A DNA stretch of 25,751 bases from Sulfurimonas sp. (GTDB lineage: Bacteria; Campylobacterota; Campylobacteria; Campylobacterales; Sulfurimonadaceae). Location: positions 1-25,751 of the forward strand of contig DQSP01000047.1 in assembly GCA_015663215.1 (NCBI GenBank), in the 5' to 3' direction. Shown piece after piece: positions 1 through 7,470 of this stretch (position 1 is the stretch's first letter; each line of letters begins with the position of its first letter). Both the position numbers and the translations under genes were made by a program. Under the pieces are notes generated by a model that saw only the letters and a list, made by a program, of their open reading frames with translations, was not told the origin of the DNA and did no database searches.

Positions 1-307
1 AGTAAAAAGAGCCTAAATTTTCTGCATCCTTGAGGTGTTTATAAAAAAGCCCACTGAAATCTTGCCACAAACGCAGTAGTTTATAGTCATTTATCCAAGG
101 GTAACCGACATGCAAAACATCTTTAAGTCGTCTAATGGTACTCTTGGCAGATGGCTCTATCTCATAGTCTATCTTAAAACCGATATTGATAGTTCCATGA
201 CGTGCACCGTAGAACCGGTAAAGGGTTTCTAGCTTATTTTTAGATAAAATGCTTACTATTAAGTCCTCATCTTTAACTTTGTTAATATTTATGATAAAAC
301 CTTGCAT
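1..307 (-). CDS. recO: RecO-like recombination protein, N-terminal part (partial)
   Basis: About 102 N-terminal codons are visible; the rest lies left of the window. The product starts MQGFIINI and carries a YRFYGARHG stretch near residue 40, followed by WINDYKLLRLWQDF and FYKHLKDAEN. This pattern matches the divergent RecO found in Campylobacterota (RecO_N_2 type), from memory of the family. RecO is expected to bind DNA and, with RecR, load RecA onto SSB-coated single strands in gap repair. The ATG at 307-305 is chosen because the protein start matches the family and a TATAAT box lies just upstream. No Shine-Dalgarno is visible. The gene diverges from gltB, with 114 bp between the two starts. 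Identification is good, but the C-terminal domain cannot be checked. Confidence 0.78.
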   Translation of the reverse strand, partial: MQGFIININKVKDEDLIVSILSKNKLETLYRFYGARHGTINIGFKIDYEIEPSAKSTIRRLKDVLHVGYPWINDYKLLRLWQDFSGLFYKHLKDAENLGSFY

Positions 308-313
308 GCCAAA

Positions 314-319
314 ATTATA
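314..319 (-). promoter_or_regulatory. -10 box of recO (extended, TGG-TATAAT)
   Basis: On the minus strand TATAAT, preceded by TGG (extended -10), ends 6 nt before the recO ATG. With usual spacing, transcription would start at or next to the A of the ATG, so the message would have almost no leader. No -35 is apparent, as is usual in Campylobacterota. Confidence 0.55.
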
Positions 320-365
320 CCAAGTTAACCTTATTTTAATGCTTCTTTAGATACCCTTCCATACT

Positions 366-371
366 TATAAT
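366..371 (+). promoter_or_regulatory. -10 box of gltB
   Basis: TATAAT lies 50 bp upstream of the gltB ATG. Transcription would start near 378, leaving a leader of about 44 nt that contains the ribosome site GAAGGA at 411-416, 5 nt before the start codon. No good -35 is seen. Confidence 0.5.
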
Positions 372-421
372 ATTCACAAAAAATATAAAATAATTACCTC
401 TCATAATTACGAAGGATTAAA

Positions 422-3400
422 ATGGCATGCAATTTAGATTTATTAACTTCTTTTAAAGACAACTGTGGATTTGGACTTCTAGCTTCAATAGACAATAGAG
501 CTACACATAAGAACTTAGAAGATGCAATAACTTCATTATCAAGAATGATGCACAGAGGTGCAATCGCGGCAGATGGTATTACAGGAGATGGATCAGGTCT
601 ACTGCTTTCCATCCCAAAATCATTTTTTGAAAAAGAGCTTTCACAAAATGGTATTGATATTCCCCAAGAGTATGCTGTTGCGATGGTGTTTTCAAATAAT
701 GAAAGTGATTTTGATATTATAGAGTCTGTATGTAAAAATAATGATCTTAAAGTTGTGTACACAAGAGATGTGCCTATCAACACTAAAGCACTAGGTTCTC
801 AAGCATTAGAGTCACTTCCAAGTATTAAACAGCTTTTTGTTGTGCCAAACTCTCCTGTTGCAACTGAAAGATTAGATGCACTTGTATATCTTTCAAGAAA
901 AGAGATAGAAGCGAAGCTTAAAGATGATACTACATTTTACATCCCATCATTTTCAAGAACTGTAGTATCATATAAAGGTCTTGTTATGCCAACACATATC
1001 AAAGAGTTTTATACAGATTTGGCATCAGAGGATTTTAAAATATCTTTTTGTCTCTTTCATCAAAGATTCTCTACAAATACTCTGCCACAATGGAAACTTG
1101 CACAACCATTTCGAACTATTGCACACAATGGTGAGATTAACTCTGTTACAGCAAATCGATTTAATGTAAAAATGAAAATGGCTGCCGTTAAGTCTGCAAT
1201 ATTTACAGATGAAGAGATGACAAAACTGATGGATGTTATTCAAGATGGTATGAGTGATTCTGCTAGTTTAGATAACTTTATGGAGTTTTTACAAGTAAAT
1301 GGAGTGGACTTCTTTAAAGCAGCACGTTCTCTCATTCCTGCACCTTGGCATAATGACCATGCAATGGATTCAAAGCTTAGAGCATTTTATGAGTATGCAA
1401 GTGCTTGTTTTGAGCCGTGGGATGGACCAGCTGCCGTAAGTATGACAGATGGAAGATTTATAGGGTGTGTGATTGATAGAAATGGATTAAGACCATCTAA
1501 ATATATTCTTACAACTGATAATAGAATACTCATCTCCTCAGAATATGGTGTACTAGAGTTACCTGAAGAGGAGATTGTTGAGCGAGGACGCCTCCAGTCT
1601 GGAGAAATGATCGGAATCGACCTGAAGTATGGAAAAGTACTTAAAAATGAAGATATTAACGATCACCTTAAATCTATGCATAATTATGATAAATGGCTAT
1701 CTGAAAATATGTCTTACCTTCAAGAGCATGCTATTACAGCTGATTTTGAAGAATGTGAGTTTAAAGAGAGTGAAATGGAAGCAAAACAGCGATACTTCAA
1801 CTACACTCAAGAGTTAAATAAACAAGTAATCGGACCAATGTTAAAAGAGGGTAAAGAGACAACGGGTGCAATGGGTGATGATACACCGATTGCAGCTTTT
1901 TCAACTGAACAAAGAAACTTTACAGACTTTTTCAAGCAAAAATTTGCACAAGTAACAAATCCACCAATCGACCCAATTAGAGAAAAAATTGTAATGAGTT
2001 TAAATACTGGTTTTGGAGAAAAAAGAAATATTCTTGCAGATGATGCAGAACATGCGAAGAGACTTAAAACAGTACTTCCTATTATGTCAAAAGAAAAATT
2101 CTTAATTTTACAAGAGTTTGGTGATACAACATCTTCAAAATATGATCCAGCGTATAAGGTTGGTAAATATGCAACAACATATGTTAATGATCTTAAGGGT
2201 TCTTTAGATGCTTTAATCCAAAAGATTATAGTGGATGTAAGAGATAATGGCGTAAGAACTATTATTTTAGATGATAGAGAGTTAGATGCAAACAATAAAG
2301 TAATTCCAATGCTAATGTTAATTGGTTGTGTGAGTCAAAGATTACTAGATGCAAAGCTAAGACACCTTGTAAGTATTGTAGCCGCTACCGGAGAAGTTTA
2401 CGATCCACATTCAGCCGCTTGTATGATAGCATATGGTGCAGTGGCAATTTTTCCTTATCTTTTATACTATACAGTTGAGCAAATTGCAGAAGGTACAGAA
2501 TATGAAGAGGATATGTCTCATAATTTAAGAAGATTTAGACGTGCGATGGGTGCAGGTCTTTCAAAAATTATGTCTAAAATGGGAATTGCAACTATTTCTT
2601 CATACAAAAATTCTCGTCTTTTTGATGTCATTGGTTTAAGTGAAGAAGTTGTAAATGATTGTTTTAATGGAAGTGTTTCATTGCTTGCTGGGCTAGGTTA
2701 TAAAGATATTGACGAGAGATTAAATTCTAATCATAAACGTGCCTTTACCGATAAGTTTGAAGGTAAAGATAAAGTATTATACAGAGGTGGATACTATAAG
2801 TATAGAAAAGGCGAAGAGTTCCATGATTTTTCTAAGCAAACGATTGCAGCAATTCAAGATGCTGGACTCTCTGGTAAAAAAGAGGACTTTGATAAATTAA
2901 AAGAGCTAGTTGATGAAAGAGATAAGAAATTTATTAGAGATTTTTATGAGCTTAAAAGTGATAGAGCTGCAATTTCAGTTGATGAAGTTGAGCCTTTATC
3001 AGAAATTTTTAAAAGATTCTCAACAGCAGCTATGTCTATGGGGTCTATTTCACAAGAAGCTCATGAGACTTTAGCAGTAGCTATGAATACAATCGGGGCA
3101 AAATCAAACTCAGGTGAGGGTGGTGAAGCCAAAGAGAGACTCACAAGCAATAGAAACTCTAAGATAAAACAGGTTGCATCAGGTAGATTTGGTGTTACTC
3201 CAGAATATTTACAATCTGCTCAGGAGATACAAATTAAGGTTGCTCAAGGGGCTAAACCTGGAGAGGGTGGACAGTTACCTGGATCAAAGGTCTCTCCACT
3301 TATAGCAACACTTAGATTTACAAAACCGGGTGTTACATTAATCTCGCCTCCACCACACCATGATATCTACTCAATTGAGGATCTAGCACAGCTTATTTAT

Positions 3401-4855
3401 GATCTCAAGCAAGCTAACCCAAGAGCAAAAGTTGCAGTTAAACTTGTATCTTCAGCAGGTGTTGGAACAATCGCTTCTGGTGTTGCTAAAGCATATGCTG
3501 ATAAGATCATTATCTCAGGTGGAGACGGTGGTACTGGTGCGGCACCTATTGGATCAGTTCGATTTGCAGGTAACCCGTGGGAATTAGGTCTCTCTGAAGC
3601 ACATAATGCTCTTAAAGTAAATAACTTGCGTGGACAAGTTACACTTGAAACCGATGGTGGTCTAAAAACTGGTTTAGATGTTGTTAAAGCTGCTATTTTT
3701 GGTGCGGAAGAGTATGCATTTGGTACAGGTGCACTTGTCATTGTTGGATGTATAATGTTAAGAGTTTGTCACATGAATACATGTGCCGTTGGTGTTGCTA
3801 CACAAGATGAAAAATTAAGAGCAAAATTCCAAGGTAATGTTGATAAGGTTATTAACTACTTTACACTATTAGCCGAAGATGTGAGAGAGATTCTTGCATC
3901 ACTGGGATATAAAACTTTAGAAGAGATTATCGGTCAAGATCACCTTCTTAAGGTTATTGATGATGAGTTTGCACAAAAATTTGACTTTGAATCATTGATT
4001 TATAAAATTGAGGGTGTAAATACTTGTCAAGTACCGTTTAATGAACCGTACGATCAAAATGAGTATGAAAAAGAGCTTATTAAAGAGTTACTCCCTACTA
4101 TTGAGAATCCAGAAAAACCAATTGTATTAGAAAAAGAGATTTCTAACTTAAATAGAAGTTTTGCTACAAGAATTTCAGGTGAAATTGCTTCTAGATATGG
4201 AAATGATGGACTACCTGAGAATACAATTACATTAAATATGAAAGGTGTAGCAGGACAATCACTTGGTGCATTTATGACTAAGGGAATCAACATCAACATA
4301 GATGGTGCAGGTAATGACTATATCGGTAAGGGTATGAATGGTGGAAACATTGTAATTACTGCAAAAAATAGCGGGCAAGATTTTGCTCTTGGTGGAAATA
4401 CTTGTCTTTATGGTGCAACTGGTGGTTCACTTTACATCAATGGTCAAGTTGGTGAGAGATTTGCTGTAAGAAACTCCGGTGCTATAACTATTGTTGAGGG
4501 TACTGGAGATCATCCATGTGAATATATGACAGGTGGAACAGTGGTAATACTTGGTAAAACAGGTGTTAACTTTGGTGCTGGAATGACAGGTGGTAAAGCA
4601 TTTGTTTATGATGAAGATAGAACATTCTACGAAAAGATTAATACAGAACTAGTAGAAGCAATCAGAATTGATAATGATGAGTTTGATGCAGACATGTTTG
4701 AACTTAAAAATCTTCTTAAAGACTTTGCAGAGAAGACAGGAAGTGAAATAGCACAAAATATTTTGAATGATTTTAGAAGTGAAGTTCGAAAAATATGGAT
4801 GATAATTCCTATAGGTGCTAGACCTTCATTAGAAGCTAGTAAAAGAGGGGAATAG
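422..4855 (+). CDS. gltB: Glutamate synthase, large (alpha) subunit
   Basis: 1477 aa, full length for GOGAT alpha subunits. It makes glutamate from glutamine and 2-oxoglutarate in the cytoplasm. A 14-residue propeptide precedes DNCGFG, so Cys15 should become the N-terminal nucleophile of the class II glutaminase domain (about residues 15-400). A central domain follows, then the FMN domain (about 830-1190; GEGGEAKERL, SGGDGGTGAAPIGS) with the cysteines of the [3Fe-4S] cluster at C1110, C1116 and C1121 (C-x5-C-x4-C), and the glycine-rich GXGXG beta-helix at about 1240-1450. The start has a good ribosome site (GAAGGA, 5 nt away). Odd points: the partner gene gltD is reduced to a 3' fragment directly downstream, and the last 14 residues (IGARPSLEASKRGE) do not look like the usual alpha-subunit tail. 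Electrons must then come from an unlinked small subunit or another donor such as ferredoxin (inference). Confidence 0.96.
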   Translation: MACNLDLLTSFKDNCGFGLLASIDNRATHKNLEDAITSLSRMMHRGAIAADGITGDGSGLLLSIPKSFFEKELSQNGIDIPQEYAVAMVFSNNESDFDIIESVCKNNDLKVVYTRDVPINTKALGSQALESLPSIKQLFVVPNSPVATERLDALVYLSRKEIEAKLKDDTTFYIPSFSRTVVSYKGLVMPTHIKEFYTDLASEDFKISFCLFHQRFSTNTLPQWKLAQPFRTIAHNGEINSVTANRFNVKMKMAAVKSAIFTDEEMTKLMDVIQDGMSDSASLDNFMEFLQVNGVDFFKAARSLIPAPWHNDHAMDSKLRAFYEYASACFEPWDGPAAVSMTDGRFIGCVIDRNGLRPSKYILTTDNRILISSEYGVLELPEEEIVERGRLQSGEMIGIDLKYGKVLKNEDINDHLKSMHNYDKWLSENMSYLQEHAITADFEECEFKESEMEAKQRYFNYTQELNKQVIGPMLKEGKETTGAMGDDTPIAAFSTEQRNFTDFFKQKFAQVTNPPIDPIREKIVMSLNTGFGEKRNILADDAEHAKRLKTVLPIMSKEKFLILQEFGDTTSSKYDPAYKVGKYATTYVNDLKGSLDALIQKIIVDVRDNGVRTIILDDRELDANNKVIPMLMLIGCVSQRLLDAKLRHLVSIVAATGEVYDPHSAACMIAYGAVAIFPYLLYYTVEQIAEGTEYEEDMSHNLRRFRRAMGAGLSKIMSKMGIATISSYKNSRLFDVIGLSEEVVNDCFNGSVSLLAGLGYKDIDERLNSNHKRAFTDKFEGKDKVLYRGGYYKYRKGEEFHDFSKQTIAAIQDAGLSGKKEDFDKLKELVDERDKKFIRDFYELKSDRAAISVDEVEPLSEIFKRFSTAAMSMGSISQEAHETLAVAMNTIGAKSNSGEGGEAKERLTSNRNSKIKQVASGRFGVTPEYLQSAQEIQIKVAQGAKPGEGGQLPGSKVSPLIATLRFTKPGVTLISPPPHHDIYSIEDLAQLIYDLKQANPRAKVAVKLVSSAGVGTIASGVAKAYADKIIISGGDGGTGAAPIGSVRFAGNPWELGLSEAHNALKVNNLRGQVTLETDGGLKTGLDVVKAAIFGAEEYAFGTGALVIVGCIMLRVCHMNTCAVGVATQDEKLRAKFQGNVDKVINYFTLLAEDVREILASLGYKTLEEIIGQDHLLKVIDDEFAQKFDFESLIYKIEGVNTCQVPFNEPYDQNEYEKELIKELLPTIENPEKPIVLEKEISNLNRSFATRISGEIASRYGNDGLPENTITLNMKGVAGQSLGAFMTKGININIDGAGNDYIGKGMNGGNIVITAKNSGQDFALGGNTCLYGATGGSLYINGQVGERFAVRNSGAITIVEGTGDHPCEYMTGGTVVILGKTGVNFGAGMTGGKAFVYDEDRTFYEKINTELVEAIRIDNDEFDADMFELKNLLKDFAEKTGSEIAQNILNDFRSEVRKIWMIIPIGARPSLEASKRGE

Positions 4856-4862
4856 TAAAAAT

Positions 4863-5096
4863 AAATCTGTTATAATCTCTTTAGGGTTTGATCCTGTTGT
4901 TCCTTCTTTTTTAGCAGAGAATGGCATCGAGACTAACTCTTGGGGTGGGATTGTTTTAAATAAAGAGACTTTTGAAACTACGACTGCTGGTATTTATGCT
5001 GGTGGTGACTGTTTTCGTGGTGCTGATCTTGTTGTAACGGCTGCATTTGATGGTCGTGAAGCAGCAAGAAGTATCGCTGAATCTTTATTAAAATAA
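4863..5096 (+). pseudogene. gltD: gltD remnant: C-terminal fragment of glutamate synthase small subunit
   Basis: Seventy-seven codons ending in TAA read, in one open frame, KSVIISLGFDPVVPSFL, then NSWGGIVLN, TTAGIYAGGDCFRGAD and LVVTAAFDGREAARSI. This is the typical C-terminus of GltD (NADPH/FAD subunit): IYAGGD is the FAD-binding motif near the end of the family and LVVTA..GR.AA closes it. The first roughly 380 residues, with the Fe-S domain and both nucleotide-binding folds, are absent. The frame is open from 4833, but no ATG, GTG or TTG with a ribosome site stands at its head, so it is probably not translated. The fragment starts 8 bp after the gltB stop, where an intact gltD would normally begin. 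A large internal deletion is the simplest reading; an assembly join across a collapsed region is the alternative. Confidence 0.88.
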
Positions 5097-5110
5097 AACT
5101 TACAATTTAT

Positions 5111-5139
5111 CAATTTATACACTTTTTGTGTGTAAATTG
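5111..5139 (+). terminator. Hairpin after gltB/gltD remnant (possible terminator)
   Basis: CAATTTATACAC and GTGTGTAAATTG form a 12-bp stem (one G-U pair) around a TTTTT loop. It lies 15 bp after the gltD-remnant stop and ahead of the accD promoter. No U-tract follows, so it may be a weak terminator or a 3'-end stabiliser. Confidence 0.5.
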
Positions 5140-5195
5140 AAACTCTACTTTCACAAAAAAGCTACAATCGTTTCCTAAAATAAGTATAAATAAGA

Positions 5196-5201
5196 TATAA
5201 T
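5196..5201 (+). promoter_or_regulatory. -10 box of the accD operon
   Basis: TATAAT lies 29 bp upstream of the accD start, giving an expected transcription start near 5208 and keeping the AAGGA ribosome site (5220-5224). A second TATAAT at 5212-5217 is less likely because its start point would fall inside that ribosome site. Confidence 0.5.
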
Positions 5202-5230
5202 ATTAGCTATTTATAATTTAAGGATTTTTT

Positions 5231-6073
5231 TTGAACCTACTCGATTTATTTCATAAAACTTTTGATAACAAAACTGCTATAAAAGAAGAGGCATCTTCAC
5301 ATTGGATTACATGTAAATCATGCCACTCAACAATGTACTATAAAGAAGTTGAGAATCAAAACTATGTATGCCCTAAATGTGGCTATCATATTCGTATTGG
5401 TGTGAAAGAGCGCATTGCTCTTTTAGCTGATGAGGGTACTTTTGTTGAGTTTGATGCTTCACTAGAACCAGTTGACCCTTTAAATTTTGTAGATAAAAAA
5501 CCTTATAAAAAAAGAATAGAAGAGGGCTTTACTAAAACTGGTCGTAAGTCTTCTGTTGTTGCAGGTAGTTGTAAGATGAACGGAGTATCTGCTCAAGTGG
5601 TCATTTTTGATTTCGCTTTTATGGGTGGTAGTTTAGGCTCTGTTGAGGGCGAGAAAATAGTTCGTGCTGTAGGTCGTGCTATAGAGAACCGTGAAGGACT
5701 TGTAATACTTTGCGCTTCAGGTGGGGCACGTATGCAAGAGTCTACTTTTTCTCTACTTCAGATGAGTAAGACTTCAGCAGCATTAGCAAAACTAGCAAAA
5801 CAAAACCTTCCTTATATCTCAGTACTTACAGATCCTACTATGGGTGGTGTTTCTGCATCATTTGCTACACTTGGAGACATTATCATAGCAGAACCAGGAG
5901 CTCTTATCGGATTTGCAGGAGCACGTGTTATCGAGCAGACTATTGGTTCTGCTTTACCTGATGGTTTTCAGCGTGCAGAGTTTTTGTTAGAAAAAGGTTC
6001 TGTTGATATGATAGTAAATAGAAACGAGTTGAAAAAAACACTCTCAGATATTTTTACTCTTTTGAAAGTATAA
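5231..6073 (+). CDS. accD: Acetyl-CoA carboxylase carboxyltransferase subunit beta
   Basis: 280 aa. Together with AccA it moves carboxyl from carboxybiotin to acetyl-CoA, giving malonyl-CoA, the first step of fatty-acid synthesis in the cytoplasm. The N-terminal zinc ribbon is clear: C28-x2-C31 and C47-x2-C50. The crotonase-like carboxyltransferase core follows, with FMGGSLGSVEGEKI, CASGGARMQE and DPTMGGVSASFA, all family hallmarks. Length is normal. The start is TTG, supported by AAGGA 6 nt upstream and by MNLLDLF matching the family N-terminus; no ATG is available ahead of the zinc ribbon. It is the first gene of a long plus-strand run, and the thiE-like gene starts 3 nt after its stop. Confidence 0.96.
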   Translation: MNLLDLFHKTFDNKTAIKEEASSHWITCKSCHSTMYYKEVENQNYVCPKCGYHIRIGVKERIALLADEGTFVEFDASLEPVDPLNFVDKKPYKKRIEEGFTKTGRKSSVVAGSCKMNGVSAQVVIFDFAFMGGSLGSVEGEKIVRAVGRAIENREGLVILCASGGARMQESTFSLLQMSKTSAALAKLAKQNLPYISVLTDPTMGGVSASFATLGDIIIAEPGALIGFAGARVIEQTIGSALPDGFQRAEFLLEKGSVDMIVNRNELKKTLSDIFTLLKV

Positions 6074-6076
6074 AGG

Positions 6077-6640
6077 ATGAGACTTTATGCCCTCTGTGAT
6101 CAAGATATGCTTGATTCTAAAGGGGTTAGTATTGACGAGTATATTACCCTAGCAAAAGAGCATAATGCTGAAATAATTCAGTACCGCAATAAAAATGCTG
6201 ATAAAGAATTTATCAAAGAACAACTTATTCACATCCGAAATATATATGATGGTTTTTTAATCGTAAATGATGCTTACGAACTCATAGAGTACTGTGATGG
6301 TGTACATCTTGGACAAGAAGACCTTCGTGCTATAGATGAAGATATACATAAGGCTGTTACACTTGTTCGTAGTCTAGTAGGTGAAGATAAAATTTTAGGT
6401 ATCTCAACACATAACAAAGAAGAAGTGTTAGATGCAAATAGACTTGATTTAAACTACATTGGTTTAGGTGCATATAGAAGTACTGACACTAAAAAAGACA
6501 TTACAGGTATACTTGGAGACTCCATCGAAGATATTGCTGCAGAATCTAAACATTTAGTTGGGGCTATTGGTGGTGTTAGACTTGATGACGAGTTTACTCA
6601 TGTTACTTATAATGTCATAGGAAGTGGTCTTCTCAAATGA
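6077..6640 (+). CDS. thiE: ThiE/TenI-family protein, probable thiamine-phosphate synthase
   Basis: 187 aa, a little short for ThiE (about 200-220). ThiE joins the thiazole and pyrimidine phosphates to make thiamine monophosphate. Visible motifs of the TIM barrel are IIQYRNK (R37, K39), VND (N64, D65), DGVHLGQED (74-82), [19 protein letters not shown] (128-141) and VGAIGGV (161-167). The strand motif that normally reads GP-x-x-x-T-x-TK is GAYRSTDTK here: the proline is replaced by alanine and loop residues differ, though the T-x-TK end is kept. It could be a true ThiE or a TenI-like paralogue. The ribosome site (AAAGG) overlaps the accD stop and the next gene starts in a 4-bp ATGA overlap, so the three genes are translationally linked. 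Confidence 0.72.
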   Translation: MRLYALCDQDMLDSKGVSIDEYITLAKEHNAEIIQYRNKNADKEFIKEQLIHIRNIYDGFLIVNDAYELIEYCDGVHLGQEDLRAIDEDIHKAVTLVRSLVGEDKILGISTHNKEEVLDANRLDLNYIGLGAYRSTDTKKDITGILGDSIEDIAAESKHLVGAIGGVRLDDEFTHVTYNVIGSGLLK

Positions 6641-7095
6641 ATATAGAAATTTTAAGTATTGCTAAAAAAGAGAAGACTATCTATGATCCGCTCTATAAAG
6701 ACCTCACAAAAATGATAAGTCGCTTTGCAAATGTTAAAGATACTGAAATTTTTAATAAAGATGTAACAAAAGCACACACTATTTCCCCAGAGTCGTCACA
6801 GAGGGCTTATACCAAGGTTCTAGAACCACATATTAGCTCTTCTTATAGTGTTGCTTTGCACCCTGATGGAAAAATAATCGATAGTTATGAATTTAGTAAG
6901 CTATTAGATGGTAAAATGTCAGTTAAATTTTTCATAGGTGGAGCGTATGGCTTTGAAGATGACTTTTTAAACAAAAGTGATGTTGTCATAAGTCTAGGAA
7001 AAATCACGATGAGTCATAAAATTGCCAAGGTAGTTTTACTTGAACAGATATATCGTGGTTTTTCTATTTTAACAAATCATCCGTACCATAAATAA
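6637..7095 (+). CDS. rlmH: 23S rRNA pseudouridine-1915 N3-methyltransferase RlmH
   Basis: 152 aa, the normal length for this small SPOUT methyltransferase, which acts on 70S ribosomes at pseudouridine 1915 of helix 69. The SAM-binding knot is seen in [14 protein letters not shown] and in the C-terminal segment [33 protein letters not shown]; the closing NHPYHK is diagnostic of the family. The start overlaps the stop of the thiE-like gene (ATGA). dksA begins 13 bp downstream. Confidence 0.95.
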   Translation: MNIEILSIAKKEKTIYDPLYKDLTKMISRFANVKDTEIFNKDVTKAHTISPESSQRAYTKVLEPHISSSYSVALHPDGKIIDSYEFSKLLDGKMSVKFFIGGAYGFEDDFLNKSDVVISLGKITMSHKIAKVVLLEQIYRGFSILTNHPYHK

Positions 7096-7108
7096 AAGGG
7101 ATACATAA

Positions 7109-7459
7109 GTGCAAGCAAGTGAGTTAAATTATTTTAAAGAAATATTAGAGAGTCGTAGAGAACAAATAAATAGTAATATTGATGGTGTAAATAAAGAACT
7201 AAGTCAGTTGAGTGCCCTCGAGTTAAATGATGAGGGTGATCATGCTGCAGTTAACAACAACTCAATGATTGAGAGTGCTATAATCATACAACAGACACAA
7301 GAATTACATGAGATTGAAGTTACTTTAAGTAAAATATCTAATGGTGATTATGGTATCTGTGAAATGTGTGAAGACGATATTGGTTTTCAACGTTTAAAAG
7401 TAAAACCACATGCGATTTACTGCATTGACTGTAGAGAGATAATCGAAAAAACTAAGTAA
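7109..7459 (+). CDS. dksA: DksA-type RNA polymerase-binding transcription factor
   Basis: 116 aa, shorter than E. coli DksA (151) because the N-terminal part is reduced. DksA enters the secondary channel of RNA polymerase and, with ppGpp, tunes rRNA and amino-acid promoters. A helical coiled-coil (about 5-75) carries the tip motif D41-E-G-D44-H-A, which matches the DxxDxA acidic tip needed for activity. The zinc finger is C84-x2-C87-x17-C105-x2-C108. The start is GTG, with an AAAAGGGA ribosome site about 9 nt upstream; no ATG lies upstream in frame. Its place between rlmH and a membrane-protein gene resembles Campylobacter gene order, as I remember it. Confidence 0.92.
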   Translation: MQASELNYFKEILESRREQINSNIDGVNKELSQLSALELNDEGDHAAVNNNSMIESAIIIQQTQELHEIEVTLSKISNGDYGICEMCEDDIGFQRLKVKPHAIYCIDCREIIEKTK

Positions 7460-7470
7460 GAGGAAAAAGA

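Noticed and set aside
394..783. 129-codon minus-strand ORF inside gltB
   Set aside because: Antisense shadow of the gltB N-terminus, with no family motif or ribosome site.
1807..2295. 162-codon minus-strand ORF inside gltB
   Set aside because: The large gltB frame on the plus strand has clear family motifs throughout; this is a shadow.
4870..4877. TATAAT inside the gltD remnant at 4871-4876
   Set aside because: Sits in coding-derived sequence (Val-Ile-Ile codons); no gene start with a ribosome site follows at the right distance.
4856..5230. Possible small RNA gene in the gltB-accD spacer
   Set aside because: The first 240 bp are explained by the gltD fragment; the rest holds a hairpin and the accD promoter, with no sign of a separate RNA gene.
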